This document shows, piece by piece, positions 18,458-27,158 of a DNA stretch of 64,000 bases (within the stretch, counting starts at the first letter, position 1; each line of letters starts with the position of its first letter). The notes under the pieces are model-generated. The model worked only from the letters and a program-made list of their open reading frames with translations, ran no database searches and had not been told where the DNA came from. Origin of the DNA: Gammaproteobacteria bacterium (GTDB lineage Bacteria; Pseudomonadota; Gammaproteobacteria; Pseudomonadales; Pseudohongiellaceae); assembly GCA_028818225.1 (NCBI GenBank), contig JAPPOG010000028.1:1-64000 (forward strand), in the 5' to 3' direction. The position numbers and the translations under genes were made by a program.

Positions 18458-18475
18458 GTCTCTTATTTGTAATTA

Positions 18476-19417
18476 CTAGAGTGCTGTCTGATTAAAAACT
18501 TCTCTTACCTGTTGCACATCGACTGCCATTTGTTGCTTTAGTGCTTCCAGTCCATCAAATTTTAGTTCTTCTCGTATCTTCTGCCGGAAAATAATCTCAA
18601 TGGTTTTGCCATAGAGATCTTCATCGAAATCCAGGATATGCGCTTCCAATAAGGCACTCCCATCTTCTGTTATCGTTGGTCGGTAACCGATATTAACTGC
18701 TGCCTGTCGATACCTATCCCCCAGTCTTACTTCACAGGCAAACACACCATGGAGGGGAATTTTGCGTCGCCCCGGATTGAGGTTGCAGGTTGGAAATCCC
18801 AAATCCGTTCCCAGCTGCCGCCCTTTTTCCACTTCTCCTTTCATGGAATAAGGCCGCCCCAATAACTGCTCAACCAAATCAAAATCGTCTCCTGCTAATT
18901 GCTCTCTTATAAAAGTACTACTGATTCTCTGGCCGTTACGCTCATAGGTGGCAGTCTCGATTACCTCGAATCCATACTCAGCGCCCTTATCCTGAAGTAA
19001 GGCGAAGTCTCCGGTGCGTTTATGCCCAAATCGAAAATCATTGCCGACGATAAAACTCGCAATTCCCAAGCCATCCACCAATATGTCATGGATATAAGCT
19101 TCGGCACTTAATTCACTCATTGCCTTATCAAAATTCAACTGAAAGACGAAGTCGATACCAAAACTTTCCAACAACTCCAGTTTCTCGCGCAAAGTGGTTA
19201 GACGTGCTGGACAGGATTCATCGCTTGGCGCAAAAAATTCTTCCGGATGGGGCTCAATTAAAATCACCAGAGACGGCAAATTTAATTGCTCGGCTTTTTG
19301 CTTCAACTGGTCGAGTATTAATTGGTGGCCCAAGTGCACACCATCAAACTTACCAATGGTTGCAACACAACTCTGCTGCAGTTGTGAGAAGCGACTTGTC
19401 TCTTCAAATACGATCAT
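18476..19417 (-). CDS. ribF: bifunctional riboflavin kinase / FAD synthetase
   Basis: 313 residues from ATG 19417 (MIVFEETSRFSQL...). N-terminal FMN adenylyltransferase: GKFDGVHLGHQ and the later ISSTFIRE; C-terminal riboflavin kinase: GRPYSMKGEVEKGRQLG and DLGFPTCNL. Makes FMN and FAD. The frame is open to 19546 but that extension is low-complexity and outside family length. First gene of the ribF-ileS-fkpB-ispH run. Confidence 0.94.
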   Translation of the reverse strand: MIVFEETSRFSQLQQSCVATIGKFDGVHLGHQLILDQLKQKAEQLNLPSLVILIEPHPEEFFAPSDESCPARLTTLREKLELLESFGIDFVFQLNFDKAMSELSAEAYIHDILVDGLGIASFIVGNDFRFGHKRTGDFALLQDKGAEYGFEVIETATYERNGQRISSTFIREQLAGDDFDLVEQLLGRPYSMKGEVEKGRQLGTDLGFPTCNLNPGRRKIPLHGVFACEVRLGDRYRQAAVNIGYRPTITEDGSALLEAHILDFDEDLYGKTIEIIFRQKIREELKFDGLEALKQQMAVDVQQVREVFNQTAL

Positions 19418-19482
19418 TCGGGCTGGCTGCCGGTAAAAGCGCAGGATTATACTCCTTTCGCCTCTGCAGTGCAGCGCTTGGA

Positions 19483-19728
19483 TTAGTCCTGATTGTGAGA
19501 GGCAGGATCGGCCCGACGAAGATTTTTCAGGCCCTTGCGCAGGCAAATCGTAGCCAGGGCCAGCAGGGCTATGATTACTACTCCCTGACCAATGAAAGCG
19601 TTAACCACGGAAATTGTCTCTGGCCTGGTAGCTATTAATATGGAATTTACCAGGGTTGCTATGGCCAGAATAGCAAGAATCAAAGCGGCGATTACCTGCA
19701 AGAAGGCGATGAGTCTATTCATACGCAA
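19483..19728 (-). CDS. small two-span membrane protein
   Basis: 81 residues with hydrophobic segments at about 6-32 and 44-63, then a basic tail (RKGLKNLRRAD). No family recognised. It is 12 bases downstream of olsF and about 65 bases upstream of ribF, on the same strand, and is probably cotranscribed. The continuous open frame and close spacing are the main evidence. Confidence 0.6.
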   Translation of the reverse strand: MRMNRLIAFLQVIAALILAILAIATLVNSILIATRPETISVVNAFIGQGVVIIALLALATICLRKGLKNLRRADPASHNQD

Positions 19729-19740
19729 ATTATATGCAGC

Positions 19741-21486
19741 TTAAGCCGACTCTGCCAATTTGTGCTGATCGAGAAAAATCTTCAAACCTTCGGCGCCGAG
19801 GAAACGATTGAGGGTTTTATGATCGGTCCTGCGCGCATCGACAATGATTAAACCTTCCAGAGAGTCGTTGAAGTTAGAGTGGATATTGAAACACACCATT
19901 CTGCCATTAAGGGACAGGTAGTGGCGTAGTAATACCGGCAGCGCCTTTCCTGGATCGCATCGCCCAATTAATTTACCCAGCATTTTTACATTTGCCAGCT
20001 CTGACAAAATATCCTGGGTCCATACCCGATGCTCTATTTTATGTGGTGTAAGCGGTTGCACCAGGTCAACAAAGTCTTTGGCCTGAAAATTTGTAAGCAG
20101 CGTGTCTGCGATCAGGGAGCGAGCGAGATCACTGTACTCTCTGGAAACACTAACAGATCCAAATAGCGTGTGATATTGAGGCATAGTTGAAAGAATGCGC
20201 CCAATTCCACGCCAAAGCAGATTCAGGGAAATTGGTCGTCGCTGATAGTCTGGATGAATAAATGAGCGTCCCATTTCAATAGCTGAACCTAGCTGCTTGA
20301 GAAATGCTTCGTCATAACGGTACAGGGAGCGTGTATAGAGTCCCTTTACCCCGTGTTTAGCAACGATTTGATCCACCAGACCAACGCGATAGGCCCCGGC
20401 GATACGATGATCATTTTTGTCCCAGAGAAACAAATGTAAATAATGAGGATCGAATTCATCGGAATCTTTGGCAAGCCCCGTGCCTTCACCCGCTTCGCGA
20501 AAAGTGACTTCTCTGGAAATTGCGATTTGTTCCATGATTGAGCCCAGGCGATCGTAAGGTGCACAATAGACATCAATCTCCTCATGCTCTACCAGGCGAA
20601 ATTCTTCCATACTGGCGATGTCATTTTCTAATTGAGAATAGTTTACTTTGTGATCGTATTCTTTTATGCCTTCCTGTTCTTTGACTTGAGTTTTTGCCGG
20701 TTTTTGTGCAAGTGCATCGGTAGCTACCCTTAAATACTCGGTCACTGCTTTTGGGCTTTCCAGAAGCCGCAATTCCGCCGCAGGAACAGGACGACCAATA
20801 ATCAGAGGCAATTTGAATCCCTGTTTGTTTGCCAATTGTCTTGGCAGCAAAACGGTTCGCAAGCGCGGATGAATCATCCCAGCGGCATAAAAGTAGGCGC
20901 TGTTGCGCCCGCCTACATAGACCGGCACGGAGGTACATTCATAGCGTTTAATCAGTTGTCCAACTAATCGACTCCAGGGTCGATCCTGAATCCGGCGCTG
21001 ACTGTTATCATAAGCTGAAACCATGCCGGCGGGAAAAATCAGAAGCGCGCCACCCTCTTTTAGGTGTTTATGTGCCTGTTTAATCCCACCCACATTGCCA
21101 CTGGCAGCATTGGACGAAAGCACGTCCACACCGATGAATAAATCCGCAAGCTCTGGAATCAGTCGCAATAATTCATTGGTCAAGACTTGAAGATCCGGCC
21201 TGACTTTGAGGATTTCCTGTGCCAGGGCCATGCCTTCCAGTCCACCAAGGGGATGATTGGCTACTATCAGCAGCGGACCCTCCCGCGGAATCTCATCCAG
21301 ATTTTCTTCGTTTTCCACAATATTGCTGACACCCAGGGCATCGAGGGTGTAATCGAGGAAATCCTTTGGGATGGTCTTGAGAGGCCGACGATCGTAGATT
21401 TTACCGAGGGGATGTAGCCCCAAAGCCCTTTCTAGCAGGGAAGCCAGAAAGCGTGGTTTGATGGGTAAATGGGTTGGATTAGTCAT
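19741..21486 (-). CDS. olsF: OlsF-like bifunctional ornithine-lipid acyltransferase
   Basis: 581 residues in two parts. Residues about 60-260 are a PlsC/lysophospholipid-type O-acyltransferase (NHPLGGLEGMAL at 77-88, then FPAGMVSAY). Residues about 290-540 are a GNAT of the OlsB/hemolysin type (VTFREAGEGTG, DPHYLHLFLWD, GAYRVG, LGSAIEMGRSFIHPDYQR). This order matches OlsF of Serratia, where the C-terminal part acylates ornithine and the N-terminal part adds the second chain. Ornithine lipids are phosphorus-free membrane lipids, often made under phosphate limitation. Overlaps the ATP-grasp gene by eight bases. Confidence 0.78.
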   Translation of the reverse strand: MTNPTHLPIKPRFLASLLERALGLHPLGKIYDRRPLKTIPKDFLDYTLDALGVSNIVENEENLDEIPREGPLLIVANHPLGGLEGMALAQEILKVRPDLQVLTNELLRLIPELADLFIGVDVLSSNAASGNVGGIKQAHKHLKEGGALLIFPAGMVSAYDNSQRRIQDRPWSRLVGQLIKRYECTSVPVYVGGRNSAYFYAAGMIHPRLRTVLLPRQLANKQGFKLPLIIGRPVPAAELRLLESPKAVTEYLRVATDALAQKPAKTQVKEQEGIKEYDHKVNYSQLENDIASMEEFRLVEHEEIDVYCAPYDRLGSIMEQIAISREVTFREAGEGTGLAKDSDEFDPHYLHLFLWDKNDHRIAGAYRVGLVDQIVAKHGVKGLYTRSLYRYDEAFLKQLGSAIEMGRSFIHPDYQRRPISLNLLWRGIGRILSTMPQYHTLFGSVSVSREYSDLARSLIADTLLTNFQAKDFVDLVQPLTPHKIEHRVWTQDILSELANVKMLGKLIGRCDPGKALPVLLRHYLSLNGRMVCFNIHSNFNDSLEGLIIVDARRTDHKTLNRFLGAEGLKIFLDQHKLAESA

Positions 21487-22651
21487 TGTAGGGATATTGC
21501 TTAACCAAATTCTTTTCTATACGCCAGGCTCTAAATAGCGCTAACAATCCTGGCGTTTTATGACCTCTCGCGCGGTTCGCGTGGCCAAGTTTAAACAGCG
21601 TATGATACTGCTGCAATAAAGTTTTTATAGCAGTCAAAAAACTGGTATTTCGATCCCAGATATTGATTGACTCCGAACTTGCACCGTTGATTTCGATGAT
21701 GTCGAAATTTTCTCCCGCTTTAAGGCTTTCCATATCCTTGCACTTGATATCGAGCCGGCGGTAAAAATAATCGGGTAGATCGTCTATAATTGTATACAGC
21801 GCGTGTGTCAGCTTGTGGTTGCTGTGGTGGTTACCGTCCCGAAATACGGCTCCCCGGCAATGACTGGCAGAAAACACCAGTCGATAGGGCCTCCCTTCCG
21901 GAATGACTTCATACCATTGCTGTTTATGCCTCTCCGCATACAAATATTGGAGCTCTCCGGCTCGTGGATCGGCAGCAATTAGCTGAGCCAGGCTGCTCTT
22001 TCCATCACCAATGACATAAGGAGTATATTTGAGCGTAAGTGAGGTAATTTCACCACCATCAGTATTGGGGTAGCGGACATAAAAAACACCGGCTTCCGCA
22101 TCCCATTCACTGAGTTGCTGAAATTGAATGCTGCCAGCAGCCGGGAAGTTGGAAAGATAACTCTCAAGCTCTGCCTCGTTCTTTAATAATTTAACACCAG
22201 CGCCACGGCAACCAATGTTTGGTTTTCCCACTATGGGGAGTACCAGATTATTACGTTTCAATAATTCCAGAACTGACTGGGATTGGCGCTGTAGTGGAAT
22301 ATCAGTTACCCGGTAGACACACCAGGGAAGAATCCATTTCCGCGCATCACTGCCGGCCGCATCAAATACAGCAGTTTTTGCCACCCCCACCATACCGGAA
22401 AGCGGAACTGCGGGGCTGGCAATTAGCGGCAAGGACAAACTGCGATAACGAATCGCCAGTAGTAGCCAGAGCAGAACCACGGGAATATACATTAGCCACA
22501 TGGGCCAGAATTCGAAGAAGGAAGTCTTGCGTCCGCTTAGATCCAGTGGTGGCATGCCAGGCGGTACATAATAACTCGAGTCTTCCTGAGGCTTATTCAA
22601 AGGTTTATTCAAAATTCTTTGGGTCGGGCGATAATATTGCTTAGACCACAA
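21479..22651 (-). CDS. membrane-anchored ATP-grasp protein
   Basis: 390 residues. Membrane segment about 49-67 (WPMWLMYIPVVLLWLLLA), then an ATP-grasp-like domain: KPNIGCRGAGV (about 144-154), LKYTPYVIGDG, and the metal-binding FDIIEINGASSESIN near 318. D-Ala-D-Ala ligase-like folds join carboxylates to amines; the substrate is unknown. The open frame starts at TTG 22651; the first Met is residue 33 (22555), just before the conserved FFEFWP, so the true start is uncertain. Overlap with olsF suggests a joint role in lipid headgroup or envelope modification (inference). Confidence 0.65.
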   Translation of the reverse strand: MWSKQYYRPTQRILNKPLNKPQEDSSYYVPPGMPPLDLSGRKTSFFEFWPMWLMYIPVVLLWLLLAIRYRSLSLPLIASPAVPLSGMVGVAKTAVFDAAGSDARKWILPWCVYRVTDIPLQRQSQSVLELLKRNNLVLPIVGKPNIGCRGAGVKLLKNEAELESYLSNFPAAGSIQFQQLSEWDAEAGVFYVRYPNTDGGEITSLTLKYTPYVIGDGKSSLAQLIAADPRAGELQYLYAERHKQQWYEVIPEGRPYRLVFSASHCRGAVFRDGNHHSNHKLTHALYTIIDDLPDYFYRRLDIKCKDMESLKAGENFDIIEINGASSESINIWDRNTSFLTAIKTLLQQYHTLFKLGHANRARGHKTPGLLALFRAWRIEKNLVKQYPYND

Positions 22652-22776
22652 TTACTCGCGAATCATTTCAACATTGTACTCGAAAGGACAGTAATGAAAT
22701 ACTTGCCAGTTTGACAAAAGGACAAGGAGCGGCGGCGCTGCTATTATCAATTTGATCACCATCAGGAAATCCATGG

Positions 22777-23184
22777 ATGCTCAGTAAAATCCTTCTAACA
22801 AGCGCCGTTATTATTTGTGCGTTCTTTGTTCTCCGTCAGCGTCATATGCAAGGTGAGAAGCAATCGCTGCCATCAAAGCTCGACTCTGAAATTAAAGAGA
22901 AGGAAACTTCCACTGCCAAAGATGAACTTGCTGCCGACTTGCGGGTTGGTGCCTATCTGTTTCTGATTCTAATGGTTGGCCTGGGAGCAGCTCTCTATTA
23001 TTTCGACTGGCAGGACGATCACACAATTTTGACCATACATTTACACCGCGACAATAACTCAGCCCCCGTGAGTTATGAAGTTTATAAATATCAATTGGAA
23101 GAGAGATCTTTTATTACCACTGATGGACGCTCCATAAACGTAGCCAGTAACGAGCGCATGGAAGTGTTAGGTCTGGAGGATTAG
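22777..23184 (+). CDS. hypothetical two-span membrane protein
   Basis: 135 residues; hydrophobic segments about 3-18 and 57-76 (YLFLILMVGLGAALYYF), with a charged linker and a C-terminal soluble domain (HTILTIHLHRDNN, then GRSINVASNERMEVLGLED). ATG 22777 has AGGA upstream; an overlapping ATG at 22773 is out of frame and stops at once. Divergent from the ATP-grasp gene. Its last four bases overlap the 3' end of fdsD. No family recognised. Confidence 0.65.
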   Translation: MLSKILLTSAVIICAFFVLRQRHMQGEKQSLPSKLDSEIKEKETSTAKDELAADLRVGAYLFLILMVGLGAALYYFDWQDDHTILTIHLHRDNNSAPVSYEVYKYQLEERSFITTDGRSINVASNERMEVLGLED

Positions 23185-23411
23185 CGTTTACCTGAACTAA
23201 TCTGTTGAATTGCAAGCATGGTCGATTCTTTTAAAGCTTCTCCGTCTTCTTCCGCATATTTAACTATTTTCGCTTTCATGGATGGTGCCCAGAAACGAGT
23301 CATGTGATCTGCAATACGGGGTGCAGCTTTCTCGGCACCATCGTTGTGACTCAAATTATCACTAATTTGATTCGCCATTTTGATCAGATGTTGAAGTTCC
23401 GTATCTTGCAT
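23181..23411 (-). CDS. fdsD: formate dehydrogenase delta subunit
   Basis: 76 residues. Matches FdsD: LIKMANQISDNLSH, an IADHMTRFWAPSMK core and the C-terminal helix. FdsD is a small subunit/assembly factor of the NAD-dependent molybdenum formate dehydrogenase. Last gene of the operon, 16 bases after fdhD; its end overlaps the convergent gene on the plus strand. Confidence 0.88.
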   Translation of the reverse strand: MQDTELQHLIKMANQISDNLSHNDGAEKAAPRIADHMTRFWAPSMKAKIVKYAEEDGEALKESTMLAIQQISSGKR

Positions 23412-23427
23412 AATCTTTGGTCGATTC

Positions 23428-24234
23428 TTACTTGCTGCTCCTTACATAGGTGACATGTCGCTTATCCCTGGCGAAGCCAATTAAACTTATCCCCAGCTGT
23501 TCTGCTAATTCAATAGCCATGGTAGTAGCAGCAGAAACTGCCACCAGGACAGAAGCATTTATCATTGCAGTCTTCTGCACCATTTCATAACTCGCCCTGC
23601 TCGATACCAAAACGAATCCTGCATTGAGGGTACCTGCAATTAACATTTCTTTCCTAGCCATAGTGCCAATAAGCTTATCAAGGGCGTTATGTCGACCGAT
23701 ATCTTCGCAGATCTCGATGATTTTTCCTTCACTATTGCACCAGGCCGCGCCATGCACCGCGCCGGTTTTAGCTTGTAGCGGCTGTTTATCCATGAGCTCG
23801 GCCACGGCATTATTTATGGCACTGTGACTCACCTCAACATAGGCACTCACTGGATTGCTTGTCAGGCGAACCTGTTGCAGAGATTCGGACCCACAAATTC
23901 CGCACCCAGTACGACCGGTTATACTGCGGCGCCGGTCTTTTAATTCGCTAAATCGCTGATTTGACAGGGTCAGTGCTACTTCGACCCCTTCAGGATGGGA
24001 ATCAATCTGGATGTCATATATTTCATTGAGATTTTTGATAATGCCTTCACTGAGGCTGAAGCCAATAGCGAAGGCTTCCAGTTCGGTGGGCGTAGCCATC
24101 ATTACGGCATGGGATACATCGTTATATACCAACGCGATGGGTAACTCTTCGGCAATCGAATCTGTTTTCTGATCGATTGCCTGATTCGACCAAACCTCAA
24201 CCTTGTACTTCTTTACGCCTGTTTGATCGTCCAC
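23428..24234 (-). CDS. fdhD: formate dehydrogenase sulfurtransferase FdhD/FdsC
   Basis: 268 residues. The catalytic loop TGRTGCGICGSESL holds the two reactive cysteines that pass sulfur to the Mo cofactor. GAVHGAAWC and DIGRHNALDKLIG are family signatures. Called FdsC in fdsGBACD operons. Seven bases separate it from fdsA, consistent with a dedicated role in maturing that subunit. Confidence 0.93.
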   Translation of the reverse strand: MDDQTGVKKYKVEVWSNQAIDQKTDSIAEELPIALVYNDVSHAVMMATPTELEAFAIGFSLSEGIIKNLNEIYDIQIDSHPEGVEVALTLSNQRFSELKDRRRSITGRTGCGICGSESLQQVRLTSNPVSAYVEVSHSAINNAVAELMDKQPLQAKTGAVHGAAWCNSEGKIIEICEDIGRHNALDKLIGTMARKEMLIAGTLNAGFVLVSSRASYEMVQKTAMINASVLVAVSAATTMAIELAEQLGISLIGFARDKRHVTYVRSSK

Positions 24235-24241
24235 TACGAAA

Positions 24242-27145
24242 TCAAGCTTGAGAATCAGCTTCCTGCAAGAAAGCGACCTGTTGTTTTGAAAATTTTTCGA
24301 AATGAGATTGCCATTCGGACTGACCAGTCATCTTGCGTACTTCCACCGCCGTTACTTTGTACTCAGGACAATTCGTAGCCCAGTCGGAGTTATCAGTCGT
24401 TATGACATTGGCACCGGTTTCAGGATGATGAAAAGTTGTGTAAACCACTCCTGGCTGCACTCGATTGGTAATGTCGGCGCGCAACATTGTGTCTCCGGCA
24501 CGGCTGCTAATCTGTAGCATGTCACCGTGAACTATGCCGCGGTACTCTGCATCATGGGGGTGAATTTCCAACACGTCCTCATGGTGCCATTCCATATTAT
24601 CAGTGCGCCGGGTTTGAGCCCCCACATTATATTGAGACAGAATACGCCCGGTCGTTAGTAACAACGGAAAACGTTTGGTCACCTTTTCGTCAGTTGCCAC
24701 ATATTCAGTAATTGCAAAATATCCCTCGCCCCGCACAAATTCATCCACGTGCATAATTGGTGTGCCATAAGGCGATGTATCATTACAGGGCCATTGGATT
24801 GAACCCTCTTCATCCAGTCGCTGATAGCTTACTCCAGCAAAAGTCGGCGTTAATTGTGCAATTTCATCCATAATTTCTGCTGGATGCTGATAATTCATTT
24901 CAAAGCCAAGGGCATTGGAAAGCGCCATCGTTGCTTCCCAATCTGCCTTGCCGCTAAGAGGAGCCATTACCTTGCGCACCGGTGATATCCGCCGCTCTGC
25001 ATTGGTAAATGTTCCATCTTTTTCGAGGAAAGAAGCGCCAGGCAAAAACACATGCGCATACTTAGCTGTTTCGTTCAGAAATATGTCTTGCACTATCAGG
25101 CAATCGAGATTTCTTAAAGCTGCCTCCACATGTTGAGTATTAGGATCGGATTGCGCCAGATCTTCACCCTGACAATACAGACCCTTAAAACAACCTGCTA
25201 CCGCTGCATCAAACATGTTGGGGATTCGTAACCCAGGCTCGTTCTTTATTTTAACACCCCACAATTTTTCAAACGGTTCGCGCACGCTATCAATAGATAC
25301 ATGACGATAACCCGGTAGCTCATGGGGAAAGGAGCCCATATCACAGGATCCCTGCACATTGTTCTGCCCGCGCAGTGGATTTACTCCAACACCTTCCCGG
25401 CCCAAATTTCCGGTGAGCATGGCAAGATTAGCAATGGCCATGACTGCAGTAGAGCCCTGGCTGTGTTCCGTAACCCCGAGACCATAGTAAATAGCGCCAT
25501 TGCGAGCACCCCCATAGAGACGTGCCGCTGCAACTATTCTGTCTGCTGCTACACCGGTTACTTTCGCCATTGATTCAGGAGAATTATTTGGATCGCTAAT
25601 GAATTCTCTCCATTTGTTAAAGGCCGGGTCCTCGCAGCGGGATTGAATAAATTCGCTGTCCTCTAATCCCTCCCTGACAATGACATGAGCCAGCGCATTC
25701 AGCAAAGCAACATTTGTACCTGGCAAAAGATTCAAATGATGTTCGCTGCTTACATGAGGACTCTTCACCAAATCGATGCGGCGGGGATCGGCGACTATCA
25801 ATTGCGCGCCTTCACGCAATCTCTTTTTCATGCGCGAAGCAAAAACAGGGTGGGCATCCGTTGGATTGGCGCCAATAACAATAATAACGTCTGCTTTTTC
25901 CACTGAATCGAAGGTCTGAGTACCGGCAGACTCACCGAGAGTAGTTTTCAAACCGTATCCTGTTGGCGAATGACATACTCGAGCACAGGTATCTACATTG
26001 TTATTGCCAAACGCTGCGCGCACCAGTTTCTGAACCAGGTAGGTTTCTTCGTTGGTGCAGCGAGAGGAGGTAATCCCACCAACGGAATCGCTGCCGTATT
26101 CCGCCTGGATTTTCTTAATCTTATCCGCCGCAAATTTTACCGCTTCATCCCAGCTCACCTGCTGCCAGGGCGCATCAATACTATTCCGAATCATCGGGCT
26201 GGTAATGCGATCTTTATGGGTAGTGTAGCCAAAAGCGAAGCGGCCTTTTACACAGGAATGACCTCGATTCGCTTTGCCACCTTTATAGGGCACCATGCGT
26301 ACTACCTGATCGCCTCTGACTTCAGCTTTAAAGGCGCAACCAACACCGCAATAAGCACAGGTAGTAACAACATCGTGTTCCGGCAAGCCGTTATCTATAA
26401 CAGAGTTCTCCATGAGTGTGGCAGTTGGACAAGCCTGCACACAGGCGCCACAGGATACACATTCGGAATCCATGAAAGATTCGTTTTGCCCTGCTGACAC
26501 TTTCGATTCGAATCCACGACCATCGATTGTTAAAGCGAAAGTACCCTGCACTTCCTCACAGGCCCTGACGCAGCGGGAGCAAACTATGCATTTCGCTGGA
26601 TCGAATGTGAAGTAGGAATGACTGGCGTCTTTTTCTGCTGCGAGATGATTCTTCCCTTCGTACCCATAGCGCACTTCGCGCAGACCAACTTCACCGGCCA
26701 TGTCCTGCAACTGACAGTCGCCATTGGCGGCACAGGTCAGACAATCCAATGGGTGATCGGAAATGTATAACTCCATGACGTTGCGGCGCAGCTTAGCAAT
26801 GTCTCTGGACTGAGTACGCACCACCATACCTTCCTCCACCTGGGTAGTGCAGGAGGCCGGAAACCCATTGCGCCCTTCAACTTGCACCAGGCATATACGG
26901 CAGGAACCGAATGCCTGCAGAGAATCAGTCGCACATAAGCGTGGCACATTAATGTCGAGATGGGCTGCAGCACGCATAATGGAGGTGCCTGCTGGCACAG
27001 TAACTGATTGCCCATCGACACTTAAGCTGACTAATTGAGCATTTTCTTCAGCTTCGATTGAAATCGCCGGCGTGCCATAGTCCCGGTCAGGATCACTTAG
27101 CTGGCCCGGTTGTGAATTCTTGCCTGGGTCGTAGTACTGCAACAT
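24242..27145 (-). CDS. fdsA: NAD-dependent formate dehydrogenase alpha subunit
   Basis: 967 residues, catalytic subunit oxidising formate to CO2. In order: a 2Fe-2S plant-type domain (RLCATDSLQAFGSCRICLVQ), a His/Cys 4Fe-4S motif, two ferredoxin-like clusters (CIVCSRCVRACEE, CVSCGACVQACP), a further 4Fe-4S cluster (CAYCGVGC) and the bis-MGD domain. The metal ligand is Cys in VDTCARVCHSP, not selenocysteine. The C-terminal molybdopterin-guanine domain (GRILSQYN, then FHHPETGANVITTD) is present. Full length for FdsA/FdhF-type enzymes. The cluster pattern matches the Cupriavidus/Rhodobacter oxygen-tolerant enzymes. Confidence 0.95.
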   Translation of the reverse strand: MLQYYDPGKNSQPGQLSDPDRDYGTPAISIEAEENAQLVSLSVDGQSVTVPAGTSIMRAAAHLDINVPRLCATDSLQAFGSCRICLVQVEGRNGFPASCTTQVEEGMVVRTQSRDIAKLRRNVMELYISDHPLDCLTCAANGDCQLQDMAGEVGLREVRYGYEGKNHLAAEKDASHSYFTFDPAKCIVCSRCVRACEEVQGTFALTIDGRGFESKVSAGQNESFMDSECVSCGACVQACPTATLMENSVIDNGLPEHDVVTTCAYCGVGCAFKAEVRGDQVVRMVPYKGGKANRGHSCVKGRFAFGYTTHKDRITSPMIRNSIDAPWQQVSWDEAVKFAADKIKKIQAEYGSDSVGGITSSRCTNEETYLVQKLVRAAFGNNNVDTCARVCHSPTGYGLKTTLGESAGTQTFDSVEKADVIIVIGANPTDAHPVFASRMKKRLREGAQLIVADPRRIDLVKSPHVSSEHHLNLLPGTNVALLNALAHVIVREGLEDSEFIQSRCEDPAFNKWREFISDPNNSPESMAKVTGVAADRIVAAARLYGGARNGAIYYGLGVTEHSQGSTAVMAIANLAMLTGNLGREGVGVNPLRGQNNVQGSCDMGSFPHELPGYRHVSIDSVREPFEKLWGVKIKNEPGLRIPNMFDAAVAGCFKGLYCQGEDLAQSDPNTQHVEAALRNLDCLIVQDIFLNETAKYAHVFLPGASFLEKDGTFTNAERRISPVRKVMAPLSGKADWEATMALSNALGFEMNYQHPAEIMDEIAQLTPTFAGVSYQRLDEEGSIQWPCNDTSPYGTPIMHVDEFVRGEGYFAITEYVATDEKVTKRFPLLLTTGRILSQYNVGAQTRRTDNMEWHHEDVLEIHPHDAEYRGIVHGDMLQISSRAGDTMLRADITNRVQPGVVYTTFHHPETGANVITTDNSDWATNCPEYKVTAVEVRKMTGQSEWQSHFEKFSKQQVAFLQEADSQA

Positions 27146-27158
27146 TAGCTGGTGTACC

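Noticed and set aside
25970-26497. Plus-strand ORF of 175 codons
   Set aside because: Antisense shadow inside fdsA.
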